Shown piece by piece: positions 34,937-43,442 of a stretch of 64,000 nucleotides of DNA. Within the stretch, counting starts at the first letter, position 1. Each line of letters opens with the position of its first letter. Under the pieces are notes generated by a model. The model saw nothing but the letters and a program-made list of their open reading frames with translations. It searched no databases and had not been told where the DNA came from. Location: positions 27,038 through 91,037 of the forward strand of contig JAPPCZ010000081.1 in NCBI GenBank assembly GCA_028824685.1, read 5' to 3'. The stretch comes from Candidatus Poribacteria bacterium. GTDB taxonomy: Bacteria > Poribacteria > WGA-4E > WGA-3G. The translations under genes were made by a program, and so were the position numbers.

Positions 34937-36913
34937 ATGAAGATTAACGAATTGATATTAGGTAAATATAGGTTGCTTGAGTATCTCAGCTCAGGCAGCT
35001 TTTCGTCTGTCTTTCGTGCCCGCGAAGAGATGACAAACCGTATTGTTGCGATCAAAGCCCTTTCCAAAGATGCGTATCCTGCAGATAGAATGCGGTATCT
35101 TCTTACAGAACTTGAAGCGATGTCAAATATATGGGGACACCCTAATATCGTCTCAATCCTTACTGTTGAACCGGGTAAGGACGATTATATTGCATGGATA
35201 GTTATGGAGTATATTGAAGGAAATAACCTGCATAAACTCGTTCAACAAGGAGATTTAACCTTAAATGATGTCCTCAATATCGGTTTGGATATCTGCAACG
35301 GTTTGAAAGCCGCACATGCCCACAATATCCTACACCGCGATATTAAGCCACAAAATATATTACTCACTCCTGACAAAGAGGCGAAAATTGCGGATTTCAG
35401 TATCGCACGTATTTTTGGGGAATCAACCAAGTTCGCCGTAACCATGACCGGCACCCGACGCTACATGGCACCAGAACAACATTATGGAGCTTATGATTTT
35501 CGAGCTGATCTCTACGCTACAGGTTTAGTTCTTTATGAGGCACTCACAAAACAATTCCCTTTTTCTGGTGAAGTCGATGAAATTGATAAAAAGAAGGCTG
35601 CGGGTGAAATAGAGAACCTTGAAAATTGCCCAGAAGAATTCCGAAATTTTGCGATAAAAGCACTCCATAGAGATGTTGATAAACGGTACCAAACAGCAAC
35701 TGAAATGTACAATGAACTTGATCGGATTCGCCGTTGGCAGTACGAACAACAAGCCTCTATCTTAATTGCAGAAAGCTCTAATTCCCCGGCAACCGAATTG
35801 GCAAGTGCACTTGAACGGTGCCGAAAAACCTTTCGATTACAAATTGATATTGCCGAGCAAATCAATCAAAACCTCTTCTTTGAGATGCGTAGCAAAGTTG
35901 AAAAGGAGAATAAAGAAAAGCTGAAAATTCAACTCATGCAGCACTATAATGTAGCGATTGAATATGCGCGCAACGGAGACAAAGATGAAACACTTCGCGA
36001 ACTGCATAAGGCACATACCCTCTGTTTGCAGGATGCAGAACTCGTTGCTCAGGCGGATGCACTGTTTAAAGAAACGAGTCCAGCGGTGCCTTTTTCGAAT
36101 GCTTTGACAGTTCAAGATATTACGGCATTGGTTGAAAATTTTTCCGAAACAGAAAAATCAATCTTGCTTGATGCGTTGACCGTATCGGAAGTTGAAATTG
36201 AACCTGAAGTTGACTATAAAGAACCTGAAGTTTTTCCCGAAGAATTGGATATGCCCGTTGCCCCCAAAACCCAGGTGCAACAAGCGGAAAATTACCGTGT
36301 CTTAATAGAAGAAGCTTCCCCTGAATTCCTATTGGATAAAGTCCATGAAGATATTCAATACCCACATGAAGAAGAAGCTGCCTACATCTTTCAACAAGCA
36401 CAAATTTATACACAACAAGAAAATATACGCAGGTGTTACTCACAATATAAGAGACTCGGTGCTTTTTACCACAGACATGCTAAACGATTTATTAGAATGG
36501 ACGAGATAGAACTCGTTGCGAATTGTTATACACGTGCGCGGTTTGCTTACGCAGCAGCGAGAAAACAGCGAGAGGCAAGAAGGAACGCCAGAAACGGTGC
36601 AGCGTACTATGTTCATCTGGCGCGTCAACTGGAATTACAGCGTTCATGGATAGAAGCAGGTAAATCTTATATTCTTGCTGCGGACAATTACCGTTTTGCA
36701 CAACTGATTTTAGAAGTAGAAAAGTGTGAGTCTTCGGCGACTGTATGTTATTTCAATGCCGCTGAAAGTGCACATCTCATCGGAGATCTTCAAACAGCAT
36801 ACAATTACTATATGTCAATTATAACGATAGGTAAAAACCTTCCAAGTCCACCGAGAGCTGTGCATGAAGCACAAAAATTGCTTGATGAAATTCGGACAGG
36901 GAATTACGAATAA
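34937..36913 (+). CDS. Serine/threonine protein kinase with C-terminal helical repeats
   Basis: A 658-residue Hanks-type kinase. In residues 11-270: glycine loop LSSGSFSSVF (degenerate), Lys40 in VAIKAL, catalytic loop HRDIKPQN (Asp135, Asn140), then IADFS at 152-155 in which the metal-binding DFG is DFS, TGTRRYMAPE and the Asp of RADLYATG. The rest, about 270-658, is helical and TPR-like (YARNGDKDETLRELHKAH, AAARKQREARRNARNGAAYY) without a transmembrane helix, PASTA or WD repeats, so it is a soluble kinase whose tail probably binds partners. ATG 34937 begins the kinase fold. No phosphatase gene is adjacent. Confidence 0.9.
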   Translation: MKINELILGKYRLLEYLSSGSFSSVFRAREEMTNRIVAIKALSKDAYPADRMRYLLTELEAMSNIWGHPNIVSILTVEPGKDDYIAWIVMEYIEGNNLHKLVQQGDLTLNDVLNIGLDICNGLKAAHAHNILHRDIKPQNILLTPDKEAKIADFSIARIFGESTKFAVTMTGTRRYMAPEQHYGAYDFRADLYATGLVLYEALTKQFPFSGEVDEIDKKKAAGEIENLENCPEEFRNFAIKALHRDVDKRYQTATEMYNELDRIRRWQYEQQASILIAESSNSPATELASALERCRKTFRLQIDIAEQINQNLFFEMRSKVEKENKEKLKIQLMQHYNVAIEYARNGDKDETLRELHKAHTLCLQDAELVAQADALFKETSPAVPFSNALTVQDITALVENFSETEKSILLDALTVSEVEIEPEVDYKEPEVFPEELDMPVAPKTQVQQAENYRVLIEEASPEFLLDKVHEDIQYPHEEEAAYIFQQAQIYTQQENIRRCYSQYKRLGAFYHRHAKRFIRMDEIELVANCYTRARFAYAAARKQREARRNARNGAAYYVHLARQLELQRSWIEAGKSYILAADNYRFAQLILEVEKCESSATVCYFNAAESAHLIGDLQTAYNYYMSIITIGKNLPSPPRAVHEAQKLLDEIRTGNYE

Positions 36914-37041
36914 AGTTAGGCTCTTAAAAATACCCGGTAATGGTATCACAATGTGATTATTCCCACAGCATGCTACACTCGCATTCTGTCACGCGTCTTC
37001 GGCGTTAATTGGGACACGTGTGATTTAGATAAGGTCTCCAT

Positions 37042-37220
37042 GTCGGGTTTCGCAAGTTCAACCCATAGGCGTCAATTTAGTGCCTGATTTTCTTGTTAGA
37101 GGGCTTTGTAAGCCCGATATTTGAGATTTAAGTAGTTATATCGGGGTTGGAAACCCCTCCAACAATAGGATAATTCCTTAAATTGATGCCTATGGGTTTC
37201 GCAAGTTCAACCCGACCTAC
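37042..37220. repeat. Nested MITE-like repeat element
   Basis: A 179-base element in the 578-base gap before iolC. Its ends are direct copies of GGGTTTCGCAAGTTCAACCC, themselves weak palindromes. Inside them ACCCATAGGCGTCAATTTA (37061-37079) and TAAATTGATGCCTATGGGT (37179-37197) form an 18/19 inverted repeat. The core has two hairpins, GGGCTTtgtAAGCCC (37101-37115) and GGGGTTggaAACCCC (37143-37157). No coding frame. It resembles the layered element at 40.58-40.95 kb. Confidence 0.65.
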
Positions 37221-37367
37221 AGTTTATTATGACAACCTGTCAAATTAGAAATGGTATTATATAACCACAGTGAATATGTTTTGACGCGTGTCAAAAGTTT
37301 ATCTAAAACAAAGTCTATGGAGTTCTAATTCTGGTAGATTTCAGAAATAATTAAACGTTTTTGAGTT

Positions 37368-37426
37368 GTAGGAGGGAACTCCGATTCCCGACTATAAACG
37401 TGTCGCGATTCGGAGATCGCTCCTAC
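37368..37426. repeat. GTAGGAG interspersed palindromic element
   Basis: A 59-base copy of the main repeat of the window: ends GTAGGAG and CTCCTAC, inner hairpins GGGAActccgaTTCCC and GCGATtcggagATCGC. It lies 65 bases upstream of iolC, so it could be within its leader. Confidence 0.8.
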
Positions 37427-37491
37427 AGAAAACATATCTACTTAATTTTATAATCCGCCATAATTCAGTTTTCAATGTAGGTTGGATAATA

Positions 37492-38499
37492 ATGGAAACC
37501 TATGATATTCTTGCTATTGGTCGCAGCTCCATAGACCTGTACTCTAACGATGTCGGAAGTCCATTTCCCGAAATCACAAGTTTCGGCGCGTTTGTTGGAG
37601 GATGCCCTACTAATATCAGTGTAGGGACGCGTCGTCTTGGGCTAAAGTCAGTTCTTCTCACGGCAATTGGTGATGATCCAGTCGGAGAATTCCTACTCAA
37701 ATTTTTGAATGATGAAGGCGTTGAAACGCAATTTATTGTCAACAAACCAGGACATCGTACCAGTGCTGTTGTACTTGGAATTGAGCCGCCTGATCGATTT
37801 CCACTTATCTATTACCGTGATAACTGCGCGGATATTGAACTCACAATTGATGATGTCATTGCTTCACCGGTTGCTGAAAGTCGCTCCATCCTGATATCCG
37901 GAACAGGTCTCAGTAAAGAACCGAGTCGTAGTGCTACAATTTATGCTACGGAACAAGCAAAAGCGATGGAACGCATGGTGTTTCTGGATTTAGATTTTCG
38001 CGCAGACCAATGGCATGATGCCCGCGCTTTCGGTGTAAGTGTTCGATCCGTCCTGCGTAATGTTGACATCGCTATCGGAACTGAAGAGGAGATCAAAGCA
38101 GCATCCCTTATTGATGTCTCACAGATGTCAATAGAACATTCCCAAATCTCAAATCCGAACATTGACGGAGATATGGAAGCTGCCATCGCAACAATTCTAA
38201 ATGCCGGACCTGAGGCATTAGTTGTGAAGCGCGGTAGTGACGGTGCAGATATTCATTTGAAGCAGGGTGAAGTTATTCATGCGGCACCGTTCCCAGTTGA
38301 GATTTATAATACACTCGGGGCGGGCGATGCGTTTGCAAGTGGTTTTATCTATGGCATACTAAACGGATGGGATTGGCGAAAATCCGCTCGGCTTGGTAAT
38401 GCGACTGGGGCAATTGTTGTGACACGGCACGGGTGCGCAAACTTTATGCCGACAATGGCAGAAGTTGACGACTTTGTCGCACAGAGAGGGGAACTGTAG
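37492..38499 (+). CDS. iolC: 5-dehydro-2-deoxygluconokinase (PfkB family)
   Basis: A 335-residue ribokinase-family enzyme that phosphorylates 5-dehydro-2-deoxygluconate in myo-inositol breakdown. The N-terminal IGRSSIDLYSNDVG and FGAFVGGCPTNISVGTRRLG are characteristic of IolC rather than other PfkB kinases; YYRDNCADIELT and DLDFRADQWHD follow; the anion-hole/catalytic segment is NTLGAGDAFASGF. iolD lies 166 bases downstream on the same strand, which supports the assignment. No other iol gene is in the window, so the rest of the pathway must lie elsewhere. Confidence 0.93.
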   Translation: METYDILAIGRSSIDLYSNDVGSPFPEITSFGAFVGGCPTNISVGTRRLGLKSVLLTAIGDDPVGEFLLKFLNDEGVETQFIVNKPGHRTSAVVLGIEPPDRFPLIYYRDNCADIELTIDDVIASPVAESRSILISGTGLSKEPSRSATIYATEQAKAMERMVFLDLDFRADQWHDARAFGVSVRSVLRNVDIAIGTEEEIKAASLIDVSQMSIEHSQISNPNIDGDMEAAIATILNAGPEALVVKRGSDGADIHLKQGEVIHAAPFPVEIYNTLGAGDAFASGFIYGILNGWDWRKSARLGNATGAIVVTRHGCANFMPTMAEVDDFVAQRGEL

Positions 38500-38525
38500 T
38501 GCTTTGTTAACATATTATTGTCCAT

Positions 38526-38590
38526 CGCGATTTGGAGATCGCTCCTACCAATGGACCGCTTATGGTAGGAGGGAACTCCGATTCCCGACT
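38526..38590. repeat. GTAGGAG element in inside-out arrangement
   Basis: Here the right arm (CGCGATTTGGAGATCGCTCCTAC, 38526-38548) comes before the left arm (38565-38590, GTAGGAGGGAACTCC...), with 16 bases between. This is the reverse order of the standard copies and lies between iolC and iolD. Confidence 0.75.
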
Positions 38591-38665
38591 ACTTTCAAGT
38601 TCATCAATTAGCACCTGACTAAGCAGTAGTTCATTTAAATATAAATAGAGATAAAGGGGATAATA

Positions 38666-40534
38666 ATGAAAAACCGAGAATTGACTATGGGACAAGCCAT
38701 TGTCCAATTTCTCACGCAGCAATACGTTGAACGTGATGGAATTGAGAGGGCTTTTTTCGCAGGCATGTTTGGTATCTTCGGACATGGAAACGTAGCAGGA
38801 ATTGGGCAAGCGCTGCACCAATATTCCGATGTCTTCCGTTTTTACCAAACGCGTAACGAACAATCTATGGTGCATACCGCTGCCGCTTATGCCAAGATGT
38901 CTAATCGCCTAAGCACCTTTGCTTGTACTACTTCTATCGGACCAGGGGCAACGAACATGCTCACTGGTGCTGCGGGAGCAACAATCAACCGATTACCTGT
39001 GCTTCTATTACCCGGCGATATTTTCTCAACGCGTTTAGTGGCACCTGTTTTACAGCAACTGGAATCACCAGATTCACAAGACTTCTCAGTCAACGACTGT
39101 TTCAAACCAGTTTCTCGCTACTGGGACCGTATCAATCGTCCTGAACAGATCATCACTGCGTTACCAGAGGCGATGCGCGTGCTAACGTCACAAGCTGAAA
39201 CAGGAACCGTGACATTAGCCTTACCACAAGATGTTCAAGCGGAAGCATTCCATTACCCTGAACAACTCTTTGAAAAACGGGTTTATACTATTGCAAGACC
39301 TCGTGCGGATGCGAATCTGTTTAACCGTGCTGTCCAATGGATTTCAAACAGCGAAAGACCCCTAATCATTGCAGGCGGTGGTGTTATTTATAGCGAGGCA
39401 ACTGAACATTTAGCAAAATTCGCTGAACAGACCGGTATCCCTGTCGGAGAAACATTTGCTGGCAAAGGTTCGCTACGGTATGACCATCCGCAAAACCTTG
39501 GCGCAATCGGTGCAACTGGCACACCCGGCGCAAACATCGCTGCGCGTGGAGCAGACTTAGTTATTGCCATTGGAACACGGTTGAGCGATTTCACAACTGC
39601 GTCTAAAACGGCTTTTCAAAATCCGAATGTTCGGTTTATCGCTATTAACATTGCAGAGTTTGATGCTGCGAAACATGCTGCGCTACCGTTAGTAGCAGAT
39701 GCTCGTGTCACGCTGTCTGAATTGACAGACGCTATCGGAACATATCAAATTAATAGCGATTACGCAACACAGATTGAAAATTATCGAGATGCATGGGAAG
39801 AGGAAGTGGAAAGACTTTTTCATCTTGACCATCAGCCGCTACCAAGTCAGAGTGAAGTTATTGGGGTGGTTAATGAATTTTCGCGTCCTGAAGATGTCGT
39901 TGTCTGTGCTGCGGGAAGCCTCCCCGGTGATCTACATAAGTTGTGGCGCACGCGTAATCCTAAACAGTTCCATCTGGAATACGGCTACTCATGCATGGGA
40001 TATGAAATCGCTGGCGGATTAGGCATTAAAATGGCTGATTCCACGCGCGATGTCTATGTGCTTGTAGGAGATGGTTCATATCTCATGTTAGCACAAGAAA
40101 TCATCACCTCAATTCAGGAAGGCTATAAGTTGATTATTGTGCTTATCAATAACGATGGACACAGCAGTATTGGTGGATTGTCACAGGCAACAGGCGCACA
40201 AGGCTTTGCTACCCGATTCCGATACCGTGATGATGACATCGGAGAACTCAAAGGAGATATTTTACCCGTTGACCTCGCAGCGAATGCAGAGAGTCTTGGT
40301 GCTAACGTCATTGAAGCAACAACGACGCAAAGTTTAAAAGCTGTGCTACAGGAAGCACGGGAAAGTGATCGTACAACCGTCGTCAAGATTGATGTAGATT
40401 TTGACGTGAGGGTACCACAGTACGAATCGTGGTGGGATGTGCCTGTTGCGGAAGTTTCAGAAGTAGATTCTGCAAAACAAGCATATCAAGAGTATAAAGA
40501 AGCAAAACAGAAAGAGCGATATTTCCTCGGATAG
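38666..40534 (+). CDS. iolD: 3D-(3,5/4)-trihydroxycyclohexane-1,2-dione hydrolase
   Basis: A 622-residue thiamine-diphosphate enzyme that opens the ring in inositol catabolism. MGQAIVQFLTQQYV and FGIFGHGNVAGIGQAL at the N-terminus are IolD signatures. The cofactor-activating Glu is in TRNEQSMVHTA; the ThDP motif is GDGSYLMLAQE ending in LINN; LEYGYSCMGYEIAGGLG precedes it. Length is normal for IolD and longer than acetolactate synthase, its relative. A ribosome-binding AAGGGG lies before the ATG. It follows iolC, with a palindromic repeat between the two. Confidence 0.95.
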   Translation: MKNRELTMGQAIVQFLTQQYVERDGIERAFFAGMFGIFGHGNVAGIGQALHQYSDVFRFYQTRNEQSMVHTAAAYAKMSNRLSTFACTTSIGPGATNMLTGAAGATINRLPVLLLPGDIFSTRLVAPVLQQLESPDSQDFSVNDCFKPVSRYWDRINRPEQIITALPEAMRVLTSQAETGTVTLALPQDVQAEAFHYPEQLFEKRVYTIARPRADANLFNRAVQWISNSERPLIIAGGGVIYSEATEHLAKFAEQTGIPVGETFAGKGSLRYDHPQNLGAIGATGTPGANIAARGADLVIAIGTRLSDFTTASKTAFQNPNVRFIAINIAEFDAAKHAALPLVADARVTLSELTDAIGTYQINSDYATQIENYRDAWEEEVERLFHLDHQPLPSQSEVIGVVNEFSRPEDVVVCAAGSLPGDLHKLWRTRNPKQFHLEYGYSCMGYEIAGGLGIKMADSTRDVYVLVGDGSYLMLAQEIITSIQEGYKLIIVLINNDGHSSIGGLSQATGAQGFATRFRYRDDDIGELKGDILPVDLAANAESLGANVIEATTTQSLKAVLQEARESDRTTVVKIDVDFDVRVPQYESWWDVPVAEVSEVDSAKQAYQEYKEAKQKERYFLG

Positions 40535-40580
40535 GTGCGGTTACAATTCACAATCATAGATGTTAATTTAAAGTTATTTT

Positions 40581-40953
40581 GTTGGGTTTCGCTCTACCCA
40601 ACCCATAGGTGTAAAGTTAAGGATTTTCTGAACATCAGAAACGCTCTTTAGTCCCGTAGGGACGCAATGTTTATAGCATTATGTCTAACTCACCTCTTTA
40701 GTCCCGTAGGGACGCAATGTTTATGGACTTGTCATTGGTATCCACATATCGTCCCTACGGGACTAAAGAGACCTTGTTCACCCATGATCTATAAACATAT
40801 CGTCCCTACGGGACTGAAGAAGGGACAATCCCAATAACAGTCCGTATTGAGAAAGGATCATAAAGATTCAGACGTTTTCTTAACTTTACACCCGCTGAAT
40901 GCCATAAAGGCATTCATAGCGTTGATTTATGGGTTTCGCTCTACCCAACCTAC
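40581..40953. repeat. Layered repeat element with four 31-base palindromic units
   Basis: This fills most of the 460-base gap after iolD. The outer ends are direct copies of TGGGTTTCGCTCTACCCAAC (from 40582 and 40930). Within them GGTGTAAAGTTAAG (40608-40621) and CTTAACTTTACACC (40879-40892) form a perfect 14-bp inverted repeat 257 bases apart. The core holds a 31-base unit containing GTCCCGTAGGGAC: two direct copies (40644-40674, 40694-40724) then two inverted ones (40746-40770 partial, 40791-40821). TGAATGCCataaAGGCATTCA lies at 40896-40915. Non-coding; resembles nested insertions of short mobile repeats. Confidence 0.75.
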
Positions 40954-40995
40954 ACGTTAGTCGAAATTGAATTTCAGAAGGAGAATTTTACGTTT

Positions 40996-41235
40996 ATGAA
41001 AGCATCAGAACTATTATTCAAACTCAAAGAAGGTGAAGCCATTCCTTGCGGCAACTGCGATGGCACAATTCCTGCCGACGAGATGATGGGTTTTGTTTTT
41101 AAATTAGGAAAACTCGCGCCGCGCATGGAAAATGCAAATGTAGGCGACATCACCTGTGTTCAGTGCCAAGTGGACGATCCTGATATTAAGATTACACCGC
41201 GCGGACCCGATGTCAAATTTACTCGTGGGGATTAG
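40996..41235 (+). CDS. Small zinc-ribbon-like protein of unknown function
   Basis: A 79-residue protein with two CxxC knuckles, Cys18/Cys21 (IPCGNC) and Cys54/Cys57 (TCVQC), spaced as in zinc ribbons. GGAG lies upstream of the ATG. No signal peptide or membrane helix, so it is cytoplasmic. I do not recognise the family; nucleic-acid binding or a metal-binding role is possible. It stands alone between the iolD repeat region and LRR paralog 2. Confidence 0.7.
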   Translation: MKASELLFKLKEGEAIPCGNCDGTIPADEMMGFVFKLGKLAPRMENANVGDITCVQCQVDDPDIKITPRGPDVKFTRGD

Positions 41236-41369
41236 ATTGACTTAACAAGACTTATGTACAAACGGTAGGAGCATTTTGTAAGCGCGCCGAGCAACGATGT
41301 CCAGTTATTTCTATAATCTACTATATTTCAGGTTTCACCATAGTTAAAAAGGAAAATAAAATAAAAGTA

Positions 41370-43256
41370 ATGAAAATTAGGATAGTTTATCAGAGTTTAT
41401 TTCTGTTGTTTGTCTATGTGTCATTTTGTTATAGTGAAGTTGTACATATTCCTGACCCGAGTTTAAAGCAAGTCATACGCGAAGCACTTGCGCTGCCAGA
41501 AGCAGAGGTGATTACATCTGTTGAAATGGAGCAGCTCCACGAGCTTGTGGCAACTAAGAGAGGCGTTATAGACCTAACAGGCTTGGAATATGCTACAAAC
41601 CTAAGAATACTGCTCGTTAGTAATACAACTGTCACAGACCTACGACCGGTTGAGAATCTCACGAGTCTCAGAACTTTGGGTATCTGGAATATTCCGCCAA
41701 AAGACCTGAATCTTGATATTCAGCCGTTGGCTAAACTCGTTAACCTTGAATTTCTTTCCCTTGAAGGAATCGGAGTGAGAGATGTTTCAGTGCTATCAAA
41801 TCTTACAAACTTACGCAAGTTGCATCTTCGGCACAATCTGATACTTGATCATTCTCCTATGCTATCGCTCCCGAATTTAGTTGAATTTTGGTATGATGAG
41901 GTCTGTTCGGAGCCACCGCTGATGCCCGTTGAACCTCGTATTGAGAACCGCAATTTTCCGTCAATCGTTAGCTTTTTAGCTTCCGCTGAAGGAGAGGAGC
42001 ACCGGAGTAACTATGACTTTGATTATGATAATTGGGGTAGGTTGGCTTGGGACGCGACACCATCAGCACCAACAGAGGGTTTAGCAATTCAGATCGCTGG
42101 TAATCTTAACCGTGCGCGCGAAACGCGTCAACGACTGCTCCAAGAAAATCCGAATATAATCTTTATTATGACATTCCCGCTATATAATCATGCTCCCTCT
42201 AACGGAATGGCTGATGCGTTTCCAGAAGGTTCTGATCTGTGGCTTCGCGATGCTTCAGGGAATATCGTCGAAAACTCTGCTGGTGCGTATCTGATGGATT
42301 TCCTTAATCCGAAGGTCCAAGACTTATTGATTGAAAGGATCGTCGGATTTGCCGAATGTGGGCTGTTTGATGGCATCTTGATAGATAGCCTGAGGAATCA
42401 TGCGTTTGGGGGTGGTGCTGACTGGTTAGACGTATCAGTCTTGACAGATGAGGAGATTATGGAAACGATTATTGAAGCGCATCTGCGGATCTTTAGAGAA
42501 GTGCGGGCACGGGTGCGGGACGATTTTCTCATAATCGCCAACGCTAATGATACAAAACTGATATATTATGCCGAATATATCAACGGTTCTGCTATGGAGA
42601 TAAATCCAGATTGGAATCCAAATCAAGATTTCGCAGGGGAAGACGCTGCTCGTAAGATACTTCAGAGGTGGGATGATACGTTGCTATGGAATGAAAAACA
42701 TCTGCGGAAACCTATTATCAACTGGGGAGAATACTTTATGCTGCCAACCGAGCCTCCCTACAGTCCGACAAATCTGCAACGGATGCGGTTGGCGACAGCA
42801 AGAGTGCTAACACTCTCTGATGGATATGTTCGATACGGTTATAGAGGGGAAAGGTTAAATTATTGGTACGATTTTTGGGATGCCGATCTCGGTCGTCCTG
42901 TCGGCGGCAATGAAACGAAAGGGCAAACCTACAATGGCATTAGGGGCCTATTCATTCGTGAATTCACAAACGGCTGGGCAGTCTACAACCGCAGTGGTGC
43001 GGCACAAGAAATTAGCCTCCCGATACAAACGACTGGCGTTGCCAGTGGTATCACAAGTTTCAAGCACACCGTTCCCGATTTAGATGGAGAGATGTTCCTG
43101 AAAACTGAGGTAACTGCAGATGTTAATGGTGATGGCGTTGTTAACATTCAAGATTTGGTGATTGTTGCAAACGCTTTTGGTAAAGCAGAACCGGACCTTA
43201 ATGGTGATGGCGTTGTGAATATACAGGATTTAGTGATTGTTGCAAATGCGTTTTGA
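41370..43256 (+). CDS. Secreted LRR / glycosidase-like / dockerin-like protein (paralog 2)
   Basis: A 628-residue relative of the protein at 29.2 kb. Signal peptide MKIRIVYQSLFLLFVYVSFCYS; leucine-rich repeats at about 65-170 (LRPVENLTSLRTLGIW, ISPL-type turns); a TIM-barrel-like region at about 190-530 with DFLNPKVQDLLIERIVG, GILIDSLRNH (Asp339) and NGSAMEI (Glu410), the same Asp/Glu pair as in paralog 1; then FIREFTNGWAVYNRSG and two dockerin-like repeats ending VANAF right at the stop. The second Ca loop is therefore cut slightly shorter than in paralog 1. Its 3' end and that of paralog 3 are nearly identical, suggesting gene conversion or recent duplication. Confidence 0.82.
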   Translation: MKIRIVYQSLFLLFVYVSFCYSEVVHIPDPSLKQVIREALALPEAEVITSVEMEQLHELVATKRGVIDLTGLEYATNLRILLVSNTTVTDLRPVENLTSLRTLGIWNIPPKDLNLDIQPLAKLVNLEFLSLEGIGVRDVSVLSNLTNLRKLHLRHNLILDHSPMLSLPNLVEFWYDEVCSEPPLMPVEPRIENRNFPSIVSFLASAEGEEHRSNYDFDYDNWGRLAWDATPSAPTEGLAIQIAGNLNRARETRQRLLQENPNIIFIMTFPLYNHAPSNGMADAFPEGSDLWLRDASGNIVENSAGAYLMDFLNPKVQDLLIERIVGFAECGLFDGILIDSLRNHAFGGGADWLDVSVLTDEEIMETIIEAHLRIFREVRARVRDDFLIIANANDTKLIYYAEYINGSAMEINPDWNPNQDFAGEDAARKILQRWDDTLLWNEKHLRKPIINWGEYFMLPTEPPYSPTNLQRMRLATARVLTLSDGYVRYGYRGERLNYWYDFWDADLGRPVGGNETKGQTYNGIRGLFIREFTNGWAVYNRSGAAQEISLPIQTTGVASGITSFKHTVPDLDGEMFLKTEVTADVNGDGVVNIQDLVIVANAFGKAEPDLNGDGVVNIQDLVIVANAF

Positions 43257-43318
43257 AAAGAGATTAGAGCGTATCTCATAAATAGGATTTGTTGATTCAT
43301 TATCAGTTGATTCTCTTT

Positions 43319-43381
43319 GTAGGAGGGAACTCCGATTCCCGACATTCATTCCAATGGCCGCGATTCGGAGATCGCTCCTAC
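43319..43381. repeat. GTAGGAG interspersed palindromic element
   Basis: A 63-base standard copy (left arm then right arm, ends GTAGGAG and CTCCTAC) lying in the 186-base gap between LRR paralogs 2 and 3. Confidence 0.8.
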
Positions 43382-43442
43382 AGGATTTTGAAATCGGGCT
43401 TTCAAGGTTCCCTCCAACTATTTATGAGATAGGTTGTACTCA

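Noticed and set aside
40644..40821. Repeated 31-base units suggesting a CRISPR array
   Set aside because: Only four units, two of them inverted, with unequal spacing (19-22 bases) and a palindromic core; no cas genes in the window.
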